From Lachnospiraceae bacterium (GTDB lineage: Bacteria > Bacillota > Clostridia > Lachnospirales > Lachnospiraceae), in the NCBI GenBank assembly GCA_949383255.1, contig CASJPF010000012.1, positions 1 through 64,000 on the forward strand: a stretch of 64,000 nucleotides of DNA, given 5' to 3'. The notes below the pieces were generated by a model. It did no database searches, was not told the origin of the DNA, and saw only the letters and a program-made list of their open reading frames with translations. Shown in pieces: positions 48,601 to 56,600 of the stretch. Made by a program: the position numbers and the translations under genes. Every line of letters begins with the position of its first letter. Position 1 is the stretch's first letter.

Positions 48601-48701
48601 ATTGTCAAACCTGTAATTCCCGTCACGCCCACTGTGACCGACAAAAGGGCTGCCATGCACTTTTTTGCACATGGCTTTCGCCATTTCGACTCTCTCATCA
48701 T
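45675..48701 (-). CDS. Large membrane-anchored ABC solute-binding protein with N-terminal CBM-like domains
   Basis: At 1008 residues it is more than twice the usual size. After an N-terminal helix (AALLSVTVGVTGITGLTMLI, no lipobox) come two CBM35-like beta-sandwich regions (about 75-270 and 290-430) and a helical linker. The C-terminal 400 residues are a family 1 sugar-binding protein (LWIGSGRDQANVIKAMID, AELAGEGPDVAIQVANT, ALPETTTFPVMFYRRDIL, ECWEFLKWWTSADVQ). It may bind polymer and capture products for the permeases that follow. GGAGG seven bases before the ATG sets the start; codons upstream are rejected. Confidence 0.85.
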   Translation of the reverse strand: MMRESKWRKPCAKKCMAALLSVTVGVTGITGLTMLIPQGSIETNAMTDKTMDAYDDIVSTYSVDSSIPDYRSYVSGFTAAYPSESITVDAKDFVRYEEENAAVEPQLLSDYEGMTGQSLLTSEKALVEFEVNVVQEGFYNLAVDYFPVEGKSSDIQRSIFVDGALPYGEMALLTFHRVWKYDIAHTTTENSATSYVWEKDNQGNDCKPGMVEAPEWMTSYCYDSDGYITTPLAIYLTKGTHTISMLSLKEPMLIRRLILENASSTKSYAEVKAQQDQSGAKATSGYKITIQGENALKSSSQMLYPQQDQSSPAVSPSSHKELLNNTIGGNSWRLVGQWIEWNFEVPETGYYNISLYDCQNFVRGIYVSRRIMIDGQVPFSELEDYGFRYGQSWREDVIGDAQGNPYSFYLEQGQHTIRMEVVLGDFSSIISEVEDCVKQLNNIYRKVIKVTGVSPDTYRDYQIETTLPELHDELVSVRGQLDAAITNLRALTGKKSDKETTLLTMRDQLDDLIKDGEYFVKVIGTYKINVRACGNWITSVIEQPLAIDRINIYSSDVTLKYQNTSFWSKLVYEIKRLFFSFIIDYNQIGNVAEESSTAPTITLWIGSGRDQANVIKAMIDETFTSEYGINVNVQLVDMSTLLRAELAGEGPDVAIQVANTTGIAGQVLNTGNDTPVNYGIRNAVLDLTQFSDLSEVAQQFSEASMIPFQFDGATYALPETTTFPVMFYRRDILAELGMDVPQTWNDVKVAMTILAKNQMEFGMLPGEQIFAMMLYQNGGEYYSENGDRSALDSDVAVNVFKDYCEFYTDYKLDKETSVEERFRTGECPIIIADYTIYNNLVVSAPDIAGLWDFVPVPGTVKEDGTIDRSTGCTGLASIIMANTKYPQECWEFLKWWTSADVQTQYGREMESLMGSAARVPTANLEAFENMPWPVDDFRALEEAFAWVKGIPQVPGGYYSWRNVNNAFYTVTTETDTASPREELMDKVIYINAEIDYKRQELNLPVAAN

Positions 48702-48812
48702 TTTAAAAACCTCCATTCTTGCAAACTTCCACAAATTCAATACAAATGAACTTTGCAAAGCGTATGCACAAATTCGCTGCATAAAAAACTTTTTATATCT
48801 ATTTTTTGCGCC

Positions 48813-49457
48813 TCATTCATAGTACCAAGCGTCAATGTCAACGCTCTGGCCATTTTTCTCGGCTTCCTCTTTTGATGGCATATACCCTAGCAGCGCCTTC
48901 TCCATCATAAAAGTAATTACATAGCACCATACCCCTGGAAGCACGAAAATACAGGGTATTGGAAAATAAAAGTACTGAAGCCATACAAGCAACACCGTTC
49001 CCACCAGAATAAGGATTGTATAGTAGAAATAGCGTATGCTCATCACAAAAGACAGTTTGATAATTCCTATAAGTTTCATTTCAAAACGAGATAATACTGG
49101 AAAAATATATACAGAGACACATATACTTACAATTATGAGCACATTGTATGCCAATGCCATGTGCCCATCTGTCCGCATCCTGCCAAGCCAAAGCAGCCCA
49201 AACCATACAAGTATACCAACTGTCAAAACGCTTCCTTTTCCGAGTGTCCGCCGCAAAGAGCGCATAAATTCTGATGTGACATAGCCGCGATCCCGTCGAA
49301 CACTCTTAATAACCGTATAGTAGAGTGAAGTGACAGAAGCCCCCGCAGTGACAATGGGAATACAAAACAGCAAAAATAGCATTGTCGCAATAATTAGCTC
49401 TCCTGTCGTGTGAAAAAACTGTATTACAGGACCCTCAAATGTTAAAATCTTTCTCAT
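48813..49457 (-). CDS. YesL-family (DUF624) membrane protein
   Basis: Five helices, with the YesL pattern LIIATMLFLLFCIPIVTAG and VTSLYYTVIKSVRRDRGYVT (residues 18-62). YesL genes accompany CUT1 sugar importers in Firmicutes; the function is unproven. It lies between the GH26 gene and the large binding protein, all in one direction. Confidence 0.88.
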   Translation of the reverse strand: MRKILTFEGPVIQFFHTTGELIIATMLFLLFCIPIVTAGASVTSLYYTVIKSVRRDRGYVTSEFMRSLRRTLGKGSVLTVGILVWFGLLWLGRMRTDGHMALAYNVLIIVSICVSVYIFPVLSRFEMKLIGIIKLSFVMSIRYFYYTILILVGTVLLVWLQYFYFPIPCIFVLPGVWCYVITFMMEKALLGYMPSKEEAEKNGQSVDIDAWYYE

Positions 49458-49500
49458 ACATTCCCCTTATGCTGAATCAAATCAATCTTTTTAATAATTT

Positions 49501-51138
49501 TTATGGAAGTGGATAGTTCTTTAGATCAGGAAGCTCATCAAGTGTAATGACAAGTTCGCTGTCATATGCCTTTTTAAGCATAAACGCTTCTGTATACTGC
49601 TCACTCAACGCATAGATGGAAGAATCCTTCGCCACAAACTCTCCACCCCACGTGCAGAAAAACCCCCACATTGCACCGTCTCGCACCAACAAATCAGGGT
49701 CTGGCACACAGCCATTTTCTGACAGAACTGTCATTTTTTTGTTTGTGGTATAGTTTACCGCATCCAAATATTTATTAATTTGTGAACCGTAAACTTTCTC
49801 TCCTGGGTAGATATCCTCACCAATTATATCCACGTAAGCATCTCCTGGATACCAGTCTTTATCCTGCCCGTTCCACAGCCAGATTAGATTGTTTAACCCA
49901 TAGTCATTCGTCAATTTATCATACAACAATATATAAAGTTTTTTATATGCATCTGGTCCACTTGCGCCCCACCAGAACCAGCCGCCAGCCGCCTCATGAA
50001 GTGGCCTCCACAGAACTGGAACCTTTGCCTCCTGCAAGATCAATAACTGTTGTGCAATCGCGTCAATATCCTTCATTAAGAGGTCATACCCCTCCTTGTC
50101 CTCACCATTCATTATCTTTGTAAGGTCAATATTGGCCGCCTCAGTATTAAAGCCTTTATACCACTCAGCAGTCAAATATTTTTCTGGTGCATTCCAGTGC
50201 CAGCAAAACGTAACTATACCGCCATTTTCCCAAAATTTTATGGCATAGTCCGTTGCCTTACCCACACTTCCATTTGCCACACGCGAAGGCGTATACTCAA
50301 TAAAGTCCAGGCCTAACACTGCCGGAAACTTACCTGTTGCCTTGTTAATCACGGTCATCTCCTTACCAAATTGTCCCTGATCACAGTACTGTCCTGACAG
50401 AATATTTTTTCCATAAATATCCACCAGATAATGCATCAGCCGCTTTGCTTCCTCTGTCGCATTTTGATTTATTAAATCTGCTGATACTTGATAGATGCTT
50501 TCGTCAATTGGCACAGCAGTCTGTACTACTAATTTGTCCAGTTTAATCCACCCCCAGTATTTTGACACAGCAATATTATGTGCGCCCTGCGTAAGATAAA
50601 CCCGCGCAATAACAGCATCCGAAAAATCCGCGCTCTCCGCAGCGATTGTACCTATACTCTCATTGTCCACAGTCACATAATTCTCCTTGTATCCCCCCTC
50701 CGCCGCACTCACAAAATTAAGGTCGTAAAAGCCTTCTGCAGAAATATCAACTGCAAAGCTGCAACTGTCGCCGCCGTCCTCAAATCCCGCTACATAGCCC
50801 CCCTCTGCATTTGCCTTCACATTTCCCGCAAGTTCTGCCTCTTCAGCCTCATATGTACCAACAATCTTTGTGGTATACTCCGCAACCGCGTTATTTTCCT
50901 TCTGCACAACCTCACTTTCCTGTGACACTTGTTGTCTCTCTTCTTTACTATTGCTATCACTTTCCTGTGCCATCTGCACTGTATTATTTTTTTCATTCTG
51001 TGTTTCAGACTGCTGTGCATTCGTCTGCATAGAATTTTGAGATGTACGTTCACTTTTTTCTGTTGTGTTTCCGCATCCTACCACTTGTGCTGCTACCATC
51101 AATGCAAGCAACAGTGCTGCCATCTTTTTTTCCTTCAT
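49501..51138 (-). CDS. GH26 beta-mannanase-like lipoprotein with CBM35-like domain
   Basis: VVGCG with C22 is a lipobox. A Gln/Ser/Glu-rich linker follows, then a CBM35-like module (TYEAEEAELAG, about 90-215). The GH26 barrel occupies the last 320 residues: LSGQYCD, FCWHWNAP, VLWRPLHEAAGGWFWWGA with the acid Glu, and TVLSENG with the nucleophile Glu. It cleaves mannan-type chains at the surface and names the likely substrate of the locus. The ATG at 51138 is chosen; a GTG 12 bases upstream is also possible. It is the first gene of the run. Confidence 0.9.
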   Translation of the reverse strand: MKEKKMAALLLALMVAAQVVGCGNTTEKSERTSQNSMQTNAQQSETQNEKNNTVQMAQESDSNSKEERQQVSQESEVVQKENNAVAEYTTKIVGTYEAEEAELAGNVKANAEGGYVAGFEDGGDSCSFAVDISAEGFYDLNFVSAAEGGYKENYVTVDNESIGTIAAESADFSDAVIARVYLTQGAHNIAVSKYWGWIKLDKLVVQTAVPIDESIYQVSADLINQNATEEAKRLMHYLVDIYGKNILSGQYCDQGQFGKEMTVINKATGKFPAVLGLDFIEYTPSRVANGSVGKATDYAIKFWENGGIVTFCWHWNAPEKYLTAEWYKGFNTEAANIDLTKIMNGEDKEGYDLLMKDIDAIAQQLLILQEAKVPVLWRPLHEAAGGWFWWGASGPDAYKKLYILLYDKLTNDYGLNNLIWLWNGQDKDWYPGDAYVDIIGEDIYPGEKVYGSQINKYLDAVNYTTNKKMTVLSENGCVPDPDLLVRDGAMWGFFCTWGGEFVAKDSSIYALSEQYTEAFMLKKAYDSELVITLDELPDLKNYPLP

Positions 51139-51677
51139 AGTCTCTCTCACACCCTCTCATAACCAAACGAAACTTCAATTCTACATGTTAACTTTTTGTG
51201 AAATTTTACTTTTTATTAAGTAATTTTTTAGCGTTAGTTAAGTAACTTAATTATAAACTATTTATAAATAATTGCACGTTCTATTATTGATTTTAATATT
51301 TAAAAGTTGATTTTATTATACATTTTATACAATTCTACAAAGATTGATAGCTAATTTTGTTTATTATTTACAACTTAATTTTTTAGTCCTTATTGAGTTT
51401 TTACTTTAAATTAACTAAATTTTATGCATTGTTACCGATAAATTAAGAATCTAGTACAGCATTGTCTAAATAACATATTTCATTTGGACGACCATGTACA
51501 TAAGAAACACAAGTAATCTTTGCGCTTGCTCGTGCCAACTGTATGACGCCAAGCGTCAAAACGCTTTATGTGGTTATTTAGGAGCTGTAAGAAAAGACAT
51601 GTTGGTTGTTTTTCTATAGAGTATTACTACGTTGAAAAAAAGAACTTTATACAATACCTGATGGAAAGTGGGTAAAA
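51139..51677. other. AT-rich promoter region of the polysaccharide locus
   Basis: About 500 bases without a gene, presumably carrying the promoter for the locus reading leftward. A 13-base palindrome TTAAGTAACTTAA lies at 51238-51250, about 100 bases before the GH26 start, and could be an operator. Nothing else is seen. Confidence 0.4.
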
Positions 51678-51833
51678 TTGATTGATAGACAGATTTATTA
51701 TATGGTTTTGCCAAGTTGGAAGCACCAAAGAATCAGCCGAAAACTGCATCAGATAATTGAAAATTATATTGATAGTAAAGACGGAAATTATGAAATATTA
51801 GCGGGTTCATTTGCAGTTTTGGAAATAATATGA
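51678..51833 (+). pseudogene. Fragment of a Uma2-family endonuclease
   Basis: A 51-codon frame reading IDRQIYYMVLPSWKHQRISR, then KLHQIIENYI and EILAGSFAVL, matches the first third of Uma2 (DUF820) proteins, which normally have about 190 residues. The frame shifts just upstream (a neighbouring frame supplies WKVGKID) and ends in TGA. The catalytic C-terminal part is gone. A hairpin follows at once. Confidence 0.65.
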
Positions 51834-51867
51834 CCTTAACCCATTAGCTTTAGAAGATAGGTTAAGG
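51834..51867. terminator. Terminator-like hairpin
   Basis: CCTTAACC (51834-51841) pairs with GGTTAAGG (51860-51867), followed on the plus strand by a short T-run, and lies just after the minus-strand gene ending at 51880. Confidence 0.45.
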
Positions 51868-51879
51868 CCCATTGTGTTT

Positions 51880-52617
51880 TTATGAAATATTAGTTTCTGT
51901 ATTCTTTTTTCTTTTTTCTTCCTCATAAAACGCCAGAAATCCTGCGCGATTTTCCTGATAAAGCTTTTCGAGCAAATAGGATAACTCCTGCGGATCATAT
52001 TCACGAAAGGCATTCGGTATGTACTGATATAATCCGTTGGCAATTTCCTTTGTGTGCTCAATATCATTCCCATCAAAATCAAAAATTTTCTGCTCTGTAA
52101 ATATTAACAAACGCACATAAAATGGTCCACCTTTGTAACCGACCTGCGCACATATCCAGTAAATTTTGCCACGCGGAATTGCGGTTATTTGTCCCATTTC
52201 GCCAATTAACAACAAATACGAGGGCAGCAATAATACCCTGTCACCGTATTTTTTTACAGTATTATAATTTATAAAGCTTTCAAACTGGGTCTTTCCTTCC
52301 GCAACCTCTCGATTAATAACCTCAGCTATCGCCTCTTTAGAATTTTCCGCAAAGGGAAGAATTAAATTATTACCATTTTTCGCTGGGCGCATTGTCACCA
52401 ACAGTCCAAACAGCACACAAAACAGCATAATGCCTGCCAGAGCGAAAAACAGACCAACAAGTTTCCGATCAGATGGATTATTCCAGTCAAGTAGATTTCT
52501 CGTTGCAAAATACAAAAATATACTGATACAGCTAAAAAATAAAAATAAGGATAAAAATAATTTTTGTTTCTTTCTGTTTGCATTGATTGATTCCTGTTCC
52601 AAAAAAACCTGCGCCAT
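51880..52617 (-). CDS. Membrane protein with two helices and PH-like cytoplasmic domain, function unknown
   Basis: Two helices (about 20-38 and 54-76) near the N-terminus are followed by a soluble mixed alpha/beta part (RVLLLPSYLLLIGEMGQITA, IPRGKIYWICAQVG) resembling YcxB/PH-like domains, and a charged tail. No family is certain. It stands alone, next to a repeat copy. Confidence 0.6.
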   Translation of the reverse strand: MAQVFLEQESINANRKKQKLFLSLFLFFSCISIFLYFATRNLLDWNNPSDRKLVGLFFALAGIMLFCVLFGLLVTMRPAKNGNNLILPFAENSKEAIAEVINREVAEGKTQFESFINYNTVKKYGDRVLLLPSYLLLIGEMGQITAIPRGKIYWICAQVGYKGGPFYVRLLIFTEQKIFDFDGNDIEHTKEIANGLYQYIPNAFREYDPQELSYLLEKLYQENRAGFLAFYEEEKRKKNTETNIS

Positions 52618-52727
52618 ATCTTTTCTTCCTTGTGAACAATTACTATTCTCTGGTTCGCATCCGCTAAGATAGCAATACCGTTTTCTCTCATAAATTCAAC
52701 ATGATATACTTCTTGGTCAATTTATCA

Positions 52728-52891
52728 TTAGGAATTGTAGGAAAATAAGTGATGCAGACTGCGTAGGATATTTCTTCGAGGAGGTATGTCAAAAAACGTA
52801 GGCGTAGCGGGCTGCGGCGAGGCTTTTTGGCATGCATAATCGGAGAAATAGCCAAGTCAAGATGCGTCAGTTATTTTTCTACAGTTCCTTA
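52728..52891 (-). repeat. 164-bp palindromic repeat element, copy 2
   Basis: The reverse complement of copies 1 and 3, with about one or two base differences, beginning TTAGGAATTGTAG and ending CTACAGTTCCTTA. It lies four bases before the stop of the HNH-toxin gene, separating it from the membrane protein gene. Confidence 0.85.
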
Positions 52892-52895
52892 TAGA

Positions 52896-53576
52896 TTATT
52901 TATAATTGATACCCCTTACAATTTCATACTGATTCACAGAACCAACATGCCATATAGTATTATGATAACTTGACTCTAATAATATCATATCACATTTAAT
53001 TTCATCAGAGTCAACACGAATTCCTTCTATATGATGCCATGTATAGCCCTTTGGAGTCTCAGCCAGCTTCAACTTTACATTGGCTGCCTTAAAGTCCTTA
53101 TCTCTATCTCCTGTCATCCTAATCTCTACAGGAGCCATATTATTATATACTACAGCAGGCGTATACTGTAAATAACCATATACTTGTGGAAGACATGCAT
53201 AAAATAACTGCTGAAAATCCTCAAATGGATACTGTGTATCGCTCCACAAATAAAAATCTAAATTCTGCGCAATCTTACTATTTGCCAAATAACGGGAACT
53301 TGGACATCTTCTATTAGCAAATGCACTCACAAATGCGTTTTTAAACTGATCATCTGCATCCAAATCGTTAAAATTGCAATAATTTCTTCCCCCAATACAT
53401 ATCATTCGTTGTATTGGACTGGCTCCTTTTTTAAGATGTTCATCGAGTTCCTTAGCATATACGCCAAATCGCTGAACAGGATAACACCTTTCAGAACACA
53501 CTGTTTTTTCTGAAATTTTTGACTTTGCAGATTTCTTATTACTTCTTTTTTCACCAGTTTTAAATGCAAATTCCAT
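52896..53576 (-). CDS. Orphan HNH/colicin-DNase-like toxin domain protein
   Basis: The C-terminal 60 residues carry PKGYTWHHIEG, then MILLESSYHN, and IWHVGS. This W-H-H...M-x-L...H...H-x-G pattern is that of HNH nuclease toxins of the colicin DNase/polymorphic-toxin type, where the histidines bind metal. The rest (LDADDQFKNAFVSAFANRRC, YLWSDTQYPFEDFQQLFYAC) is unassigned. No secretion signal or delivery domain is seen, so it may be a cut-off toxin end. The ATG at 53576 is uncertain: GGAGGG lies 16 bases away, and the frame is open upstream to a TTG at 53639. Confidence 0.6.
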   Translation of the reverse strand: MEFAFKTGEKRSNKKSAKSKISEKTVCSERCYPVQRFGVYAKELDEHLKKGASPIQRMICIGGRNYCNFNDLDADDQFKNAFVSAFANRRCPSSRYLANSKIAQNLDFYLWSDTQYPFEDFQQLFYACLPQVYGYLQYTPAVVYNNMAPVEIRMTGDRDKDFKAANVKLKLAETPKGYTWHHIEGIRVDSDEIKCDMILLESSYHNTIWHVGSVNQYEIVRGINYK

Positions 53577-54032
53577 TGTTATGACAAAATCTCCCTCCTC
53601 TTTTGACTGATCTTTAGGTAAACCATTTTTTATTAACAATTCCTAAATACATATTATACTATAAGGCCAAAAAAGACAAACCGTTTTCGTACATAAATTA
53701 CAAAGCTATTTTTTGCGGCAAACTTTCTGTTTCATACGAAGCTGAAAATTATCTCCAGAACTACTTCTTGTTTATATTGGAACTGAATTACTGTTCACTC
53801 GCCATCAACGTAATAGGAATCGTAAGTCAAATTAATAAAATCGTTAGTTTTTTGTGTAAAAATTGTTGTTTACGCCGTCAATAAGAAAAATATGTCAAAA
53901 TCAAATGAAGCATGAACAGAACTGACGGATACGACGTCAAATTCTTATTTTTTCTACAGTTCTTTGTTGAGATAACAGGGTCATTATGTTATGATGAAAA
54001 AAATTGATACGCCATACAGGAGGCAAAATAAA
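53577..54032. other. Intergenic region with a lone repeat terminus
   Basis: No convincing gene. CTTATTTTTTCTACAGTTCT (53944-53963) resembles an end of the 164-bp repeat. TTACTGTTCACT near 53789 also occurs at 15184 in the nested palindrome. The region looks like decayed mobile sequence and probably carries the promoter of the plus-strand run. Confidence 0.4.
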
Positions 54033-54836
54033 ATGGAGAACTTACGAATTACACTATTAGATGCTGTGCGGCTTGATGCTATCGCAAAACTAAAGAAGAC
54101 CGATTTAGGAGTAAAGGAGCAGCAAAACAAAGTTATTGATGCAGCAAAAAACCTTATGAAACTCGCCGACCTTGCCCGAAAAGAAGGATTGCTTGCTCTG
54201 GAAGATATAGCACAAACAATACCGTCAAATTTTTTAAAACAGCTTATTCTTCTGGTTGTAGATGGTAATTTCCCAGAAATTATCGCAGAGATAGGAACAA
54301 ATATCTACTGGACAAAAGCGCCAGACAATGCAGATGCCATGATTGATTATATGTATCTAAGGGGAATGCTCGGAATACAAAATGGAGATAATCCCAGAGT
54401 ACTAGAAGGTGTTCTTATGAGCTTGATGCCAATTGAACTACATCAGGAATACCGCACACAGATGGAAGTCCTTCACCAGAAAAAAGATGTGGAAAAACTA
54501 TTTTCCATTCACCCTACTTTTCAGGATTCAGATATCTGTGAATCCATTCATAATTTAGAAAAAATGGTCAGTAATCTGCACAACCGATGTATACAGCGAG
54601 TACTGCGAGAATTAGATAACAAAGATCTGGCAATCTGTATCTATGTACTCCAACAGGAGACACGAAAAAGGATCTTAGACAATCTCAGTACTGGACTGGC
54701 TCATGCCATTATGGAAGATGTGGTGCTGTGCGCATCCATCAGTGAAAAAGATGTGGACACAAGCGTGACGAAAACATTGAATACAATCAACGCACTTTTG
54801 AAAACCGGTGAGATTGTTATATTGAATAACGTATAA
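54033..54836 (+). CDS. Soluble hybrid of MotA-like and FliG C-terminal-like domains
   Basis: Residues about 35-90 read LMKLADLARKEGLLALED and FLKQLILLVVDGNFPEIIAE, matching the cytoplasmic segment of stator protein MotA. The membrane helices that should surround it are missing. Residues 185-265 match the FliG C-terminal domain: CIQRVLRELDNKDLAICIY, RILDNLSTGLAHAIMEDV, INALLKTGEIVI, keeping the RELD charged cluster of the torque helix. It could interact with the motor as a brake or adaptor. AGGAGG nine bases before the ATG at 54033 sets the start. It precedes the SUKH-LRR gene by 26 bases. Confidence 0.75.
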   Translation: MENLRITLLDAVRLDAIAKLKKTDLGVKEQQNKVIDAAKNLMKLADLARKEGLLALEDIAQTIPSNFLKQLILLVVDGNFPEIIAEIGTNIYWTKAPDNADAMIDYMYLRGMLGIQNGDNPRVLEGVLMSLMPIELHQEYRTQMEVLHQKKDVEKLFSIHPTFQDSDICESIHNLEKMVSNLHNRCIQRVLRELDNKDLAICIYVLQQETRKRILDNLSTGLAHAIMEDVVLCASISEKDVDTSVTKTLNTINALLKTGEIVILNNV

Positions 54837-54862
54837 ATTTGTATCAAAAAGGAATTACTTTT

Positions 54863-56425
54863 ATGGACTACACAAGAGAAGCAATACAAGTGAAACGAGT
54901 ACAAGACAAGCTAGTCAATATGGCACAGTACGCTCCAAAACTGGTTCATCTTGAAGAACCAACAGACATAGAATGGTTAGAAAAATTTGAAAAAGAGCAA
55001 AATATCCGTCTGCCAGAAGATTATCGAGAGATTATAAGCTGTACCGCCAACGGCGGCTGGGTACCCCTTGTGTGCAACTTTTTCCTCTGGATATCCTTAC
55101 AAAACATTGAAAACCAAAAAATGTCACTGGATGTTCCCTATCCCCCTGCGGAGAATCCAGAGTGTTTCGAGGGAAAACTGGTACAATTTCATAATGTTAC
55201 TAAGCTGCCAGGACAGATCCTGCTCATGGGCAATGAAGCGTTAGGCTGGTCGCTGATCACCGCCGGACCTTGTGCCGGAGAAGTGTGGACAGTGGGTTCC
55301 TTTGGTGTCCGGCGGGCTCCGGCCTGCACCTTCGCCCAGTGGTTGGAACTGATTTTGGATCAAAATATGGAAGCATACCTCACTTATTGCCTTACTGGCG
55401 AAGGGGGACGAAGAGGACGTGCCCGCCATCTCCCGGAGCTAATTGGATCAGAATTTACCTGGCCCCAAGGAGTAGTACCAACAGAGAAGTGTGCCTGCTG
55501 GCTAGAGGACAACCGCTTTGTCTACGAAGGTCCCAGCCCCAATTGGGGAGAATACCTCAAAGGGCAGATTCACCTTACTCTAGGTCTGCTGCCCCAGGAG
55601 AGAGACGAGAAGCTTTCTGCTCGGCGTTTCGCTCAAAAGGCTCCTGGTTGGCACTGGAATGCCAAACAAGCTGCGAAGTGGAACAGGGTGGGCGAACTAG
55701 CCCAACAAATCTGTCAGGCAGAACACAATGCAAAGGAAACTGGTCTATCCCCAGAGGAAGAATGGGAACGCCTGCTGATTCCTGGGGAGAGGGAACTATT
55801 CCAAATAGCGGTAGATCTGATTTATGGGAAACGCTTTGAGGCACGGGGTATGAGTATTCGAGACCTTTCCTTCCTTAGAGAAGCAGTCCAACTAAAAGAA
55901 CTAGACTTGTGGAATAATGACATCGAAGATCTATCCCCCTTAGCTTCCTTCACTAATCTACGAGAGCTTTGGCTGCCCTATAATCTAATCACCGACCTAT
56001 CTCCCTTAGCAGGACTAGATAAGTTAACAAAGTTGAATCTCTACAGCAATCGGATTTCCAGTCTCGAACCCTTGCGTGGGCTTACCTGCCTAAACCAATT
56101 AGACTTGCGTGGAAATCCCTTGGAACCTGGGACGCTGGCCTGTCTACGCAAATGCAAACGATTGGGAATGCTGAATTTGGCCAATACTGGACTAAGAGAT
56201 ATCCGTGATCTGGAGTTCTGCCGGGCTTGGGGTCTGGACCTGTATGAAAACCCAAATCTTACTGGATTGGAAGTGCTATCCACCATGAAACGACTGACCT
56301 GCCTGACAATCGACACCCAGATAGTCCGCCGCTACGACATTACAGTTATCGCCCCGCAACTGACAGAACATGTGGAGCTGGGCGGTATTTCTATCTATAC
56401 CTGGCCAGAGAAATATTATAATTAG
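54863..56425 (+). CDS. SUKH (SMI1/KNR4) domain protein with leucine-rich repeats
   Basis: Residues 25-170 are a SUKH domain (IEWLEKFEKEQNIRLPEDYR, SCTANGGW, ILLMGNEALGWSL), the commonest immunity fold against nuclease toxins. A middle region of about 150 residues is unassigned. Residues 335-500 hold about six leucine-rich repeats (LKELDLWNNDIEDLSPLASF, LRELWLPYN, LTKLNLYSN, LNQLDLRGNPLEPG). Base composition is clearly higher in GC than its neighbours from 55200 onward, suggesting transfer. The ATG at 54863 follows AAAGGA. Confidence 0.82.
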   Translation: MDYTREAIQVKRVQDKLVNMAQYAPKLVHLEEPTDIEWLEKFEKEQNIRLPEDYREIISCTANGGWVPLVCNFFLWISLQNIENQKMSLDVPYPPAENPECFEGKLVQFHNVTKLPGQILLMGNEALGWSLITAGPCAGEVWTVGSFGVRRAPACTFAQWLELILDQNMEAYLTYCLTGEGGRRGRARHLPELIGSEFTWPQGVVPTEKCACWLEDNRFVYEGPSPNWGEYLKGQIHLTLGLLPQERDEKLSARRFAQKAPGWHWNAKQAAKWNRVGELAQQICQAEHNAKETGLSPEEEWERLLIPGERELFQIAVDLIYGKRFEARGMSIRDLSFLREAVQLKELDLWNNDIEDLSPLASFTNLRELWLPYNLITDLSPLAGLDKLTKLNLYSNRISSLEPLRGLTCLNQLDLRGNPLEPGTLACLRKCKRLGMLNLANTGLRDIRDLEFCRAWGLDLYENPNLTGLEVLSTMKRLTCLTIDTQIVRRYDITVIAPQLTEHVELGGISIYTWPEKYYN

Positions 56426-56600
56426 AAACTATTCGGAACACGGCATGGGAAAAGATAATTTGTTCTCCAAAGGCGAGCTTTAAAAACATTTTGGTTACAA
56501 GTTTCACAAAATATGGAAAATCCATTGATTTTTAAATAGGATAAGTATAAAATAGGGATAACAGAAAAACTTTATTTTATTGAGTGAAGGAGTGATGAGT

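Noticed and set aside
52780-52840. Short ORF with GAGGAGGT inside the 164-bp repeat
   Set aside because: The ribosome site touches the ATG, and the 17-codon frame follows from the palindrome. Translation is unlikely.
53646-53966. Possible full-length repeat between two terminus-like sequences
   Set aside because: The TTAGGAATTG-like end near 53646 points outward and the interior does not pair, so only a lone terminus is reported.
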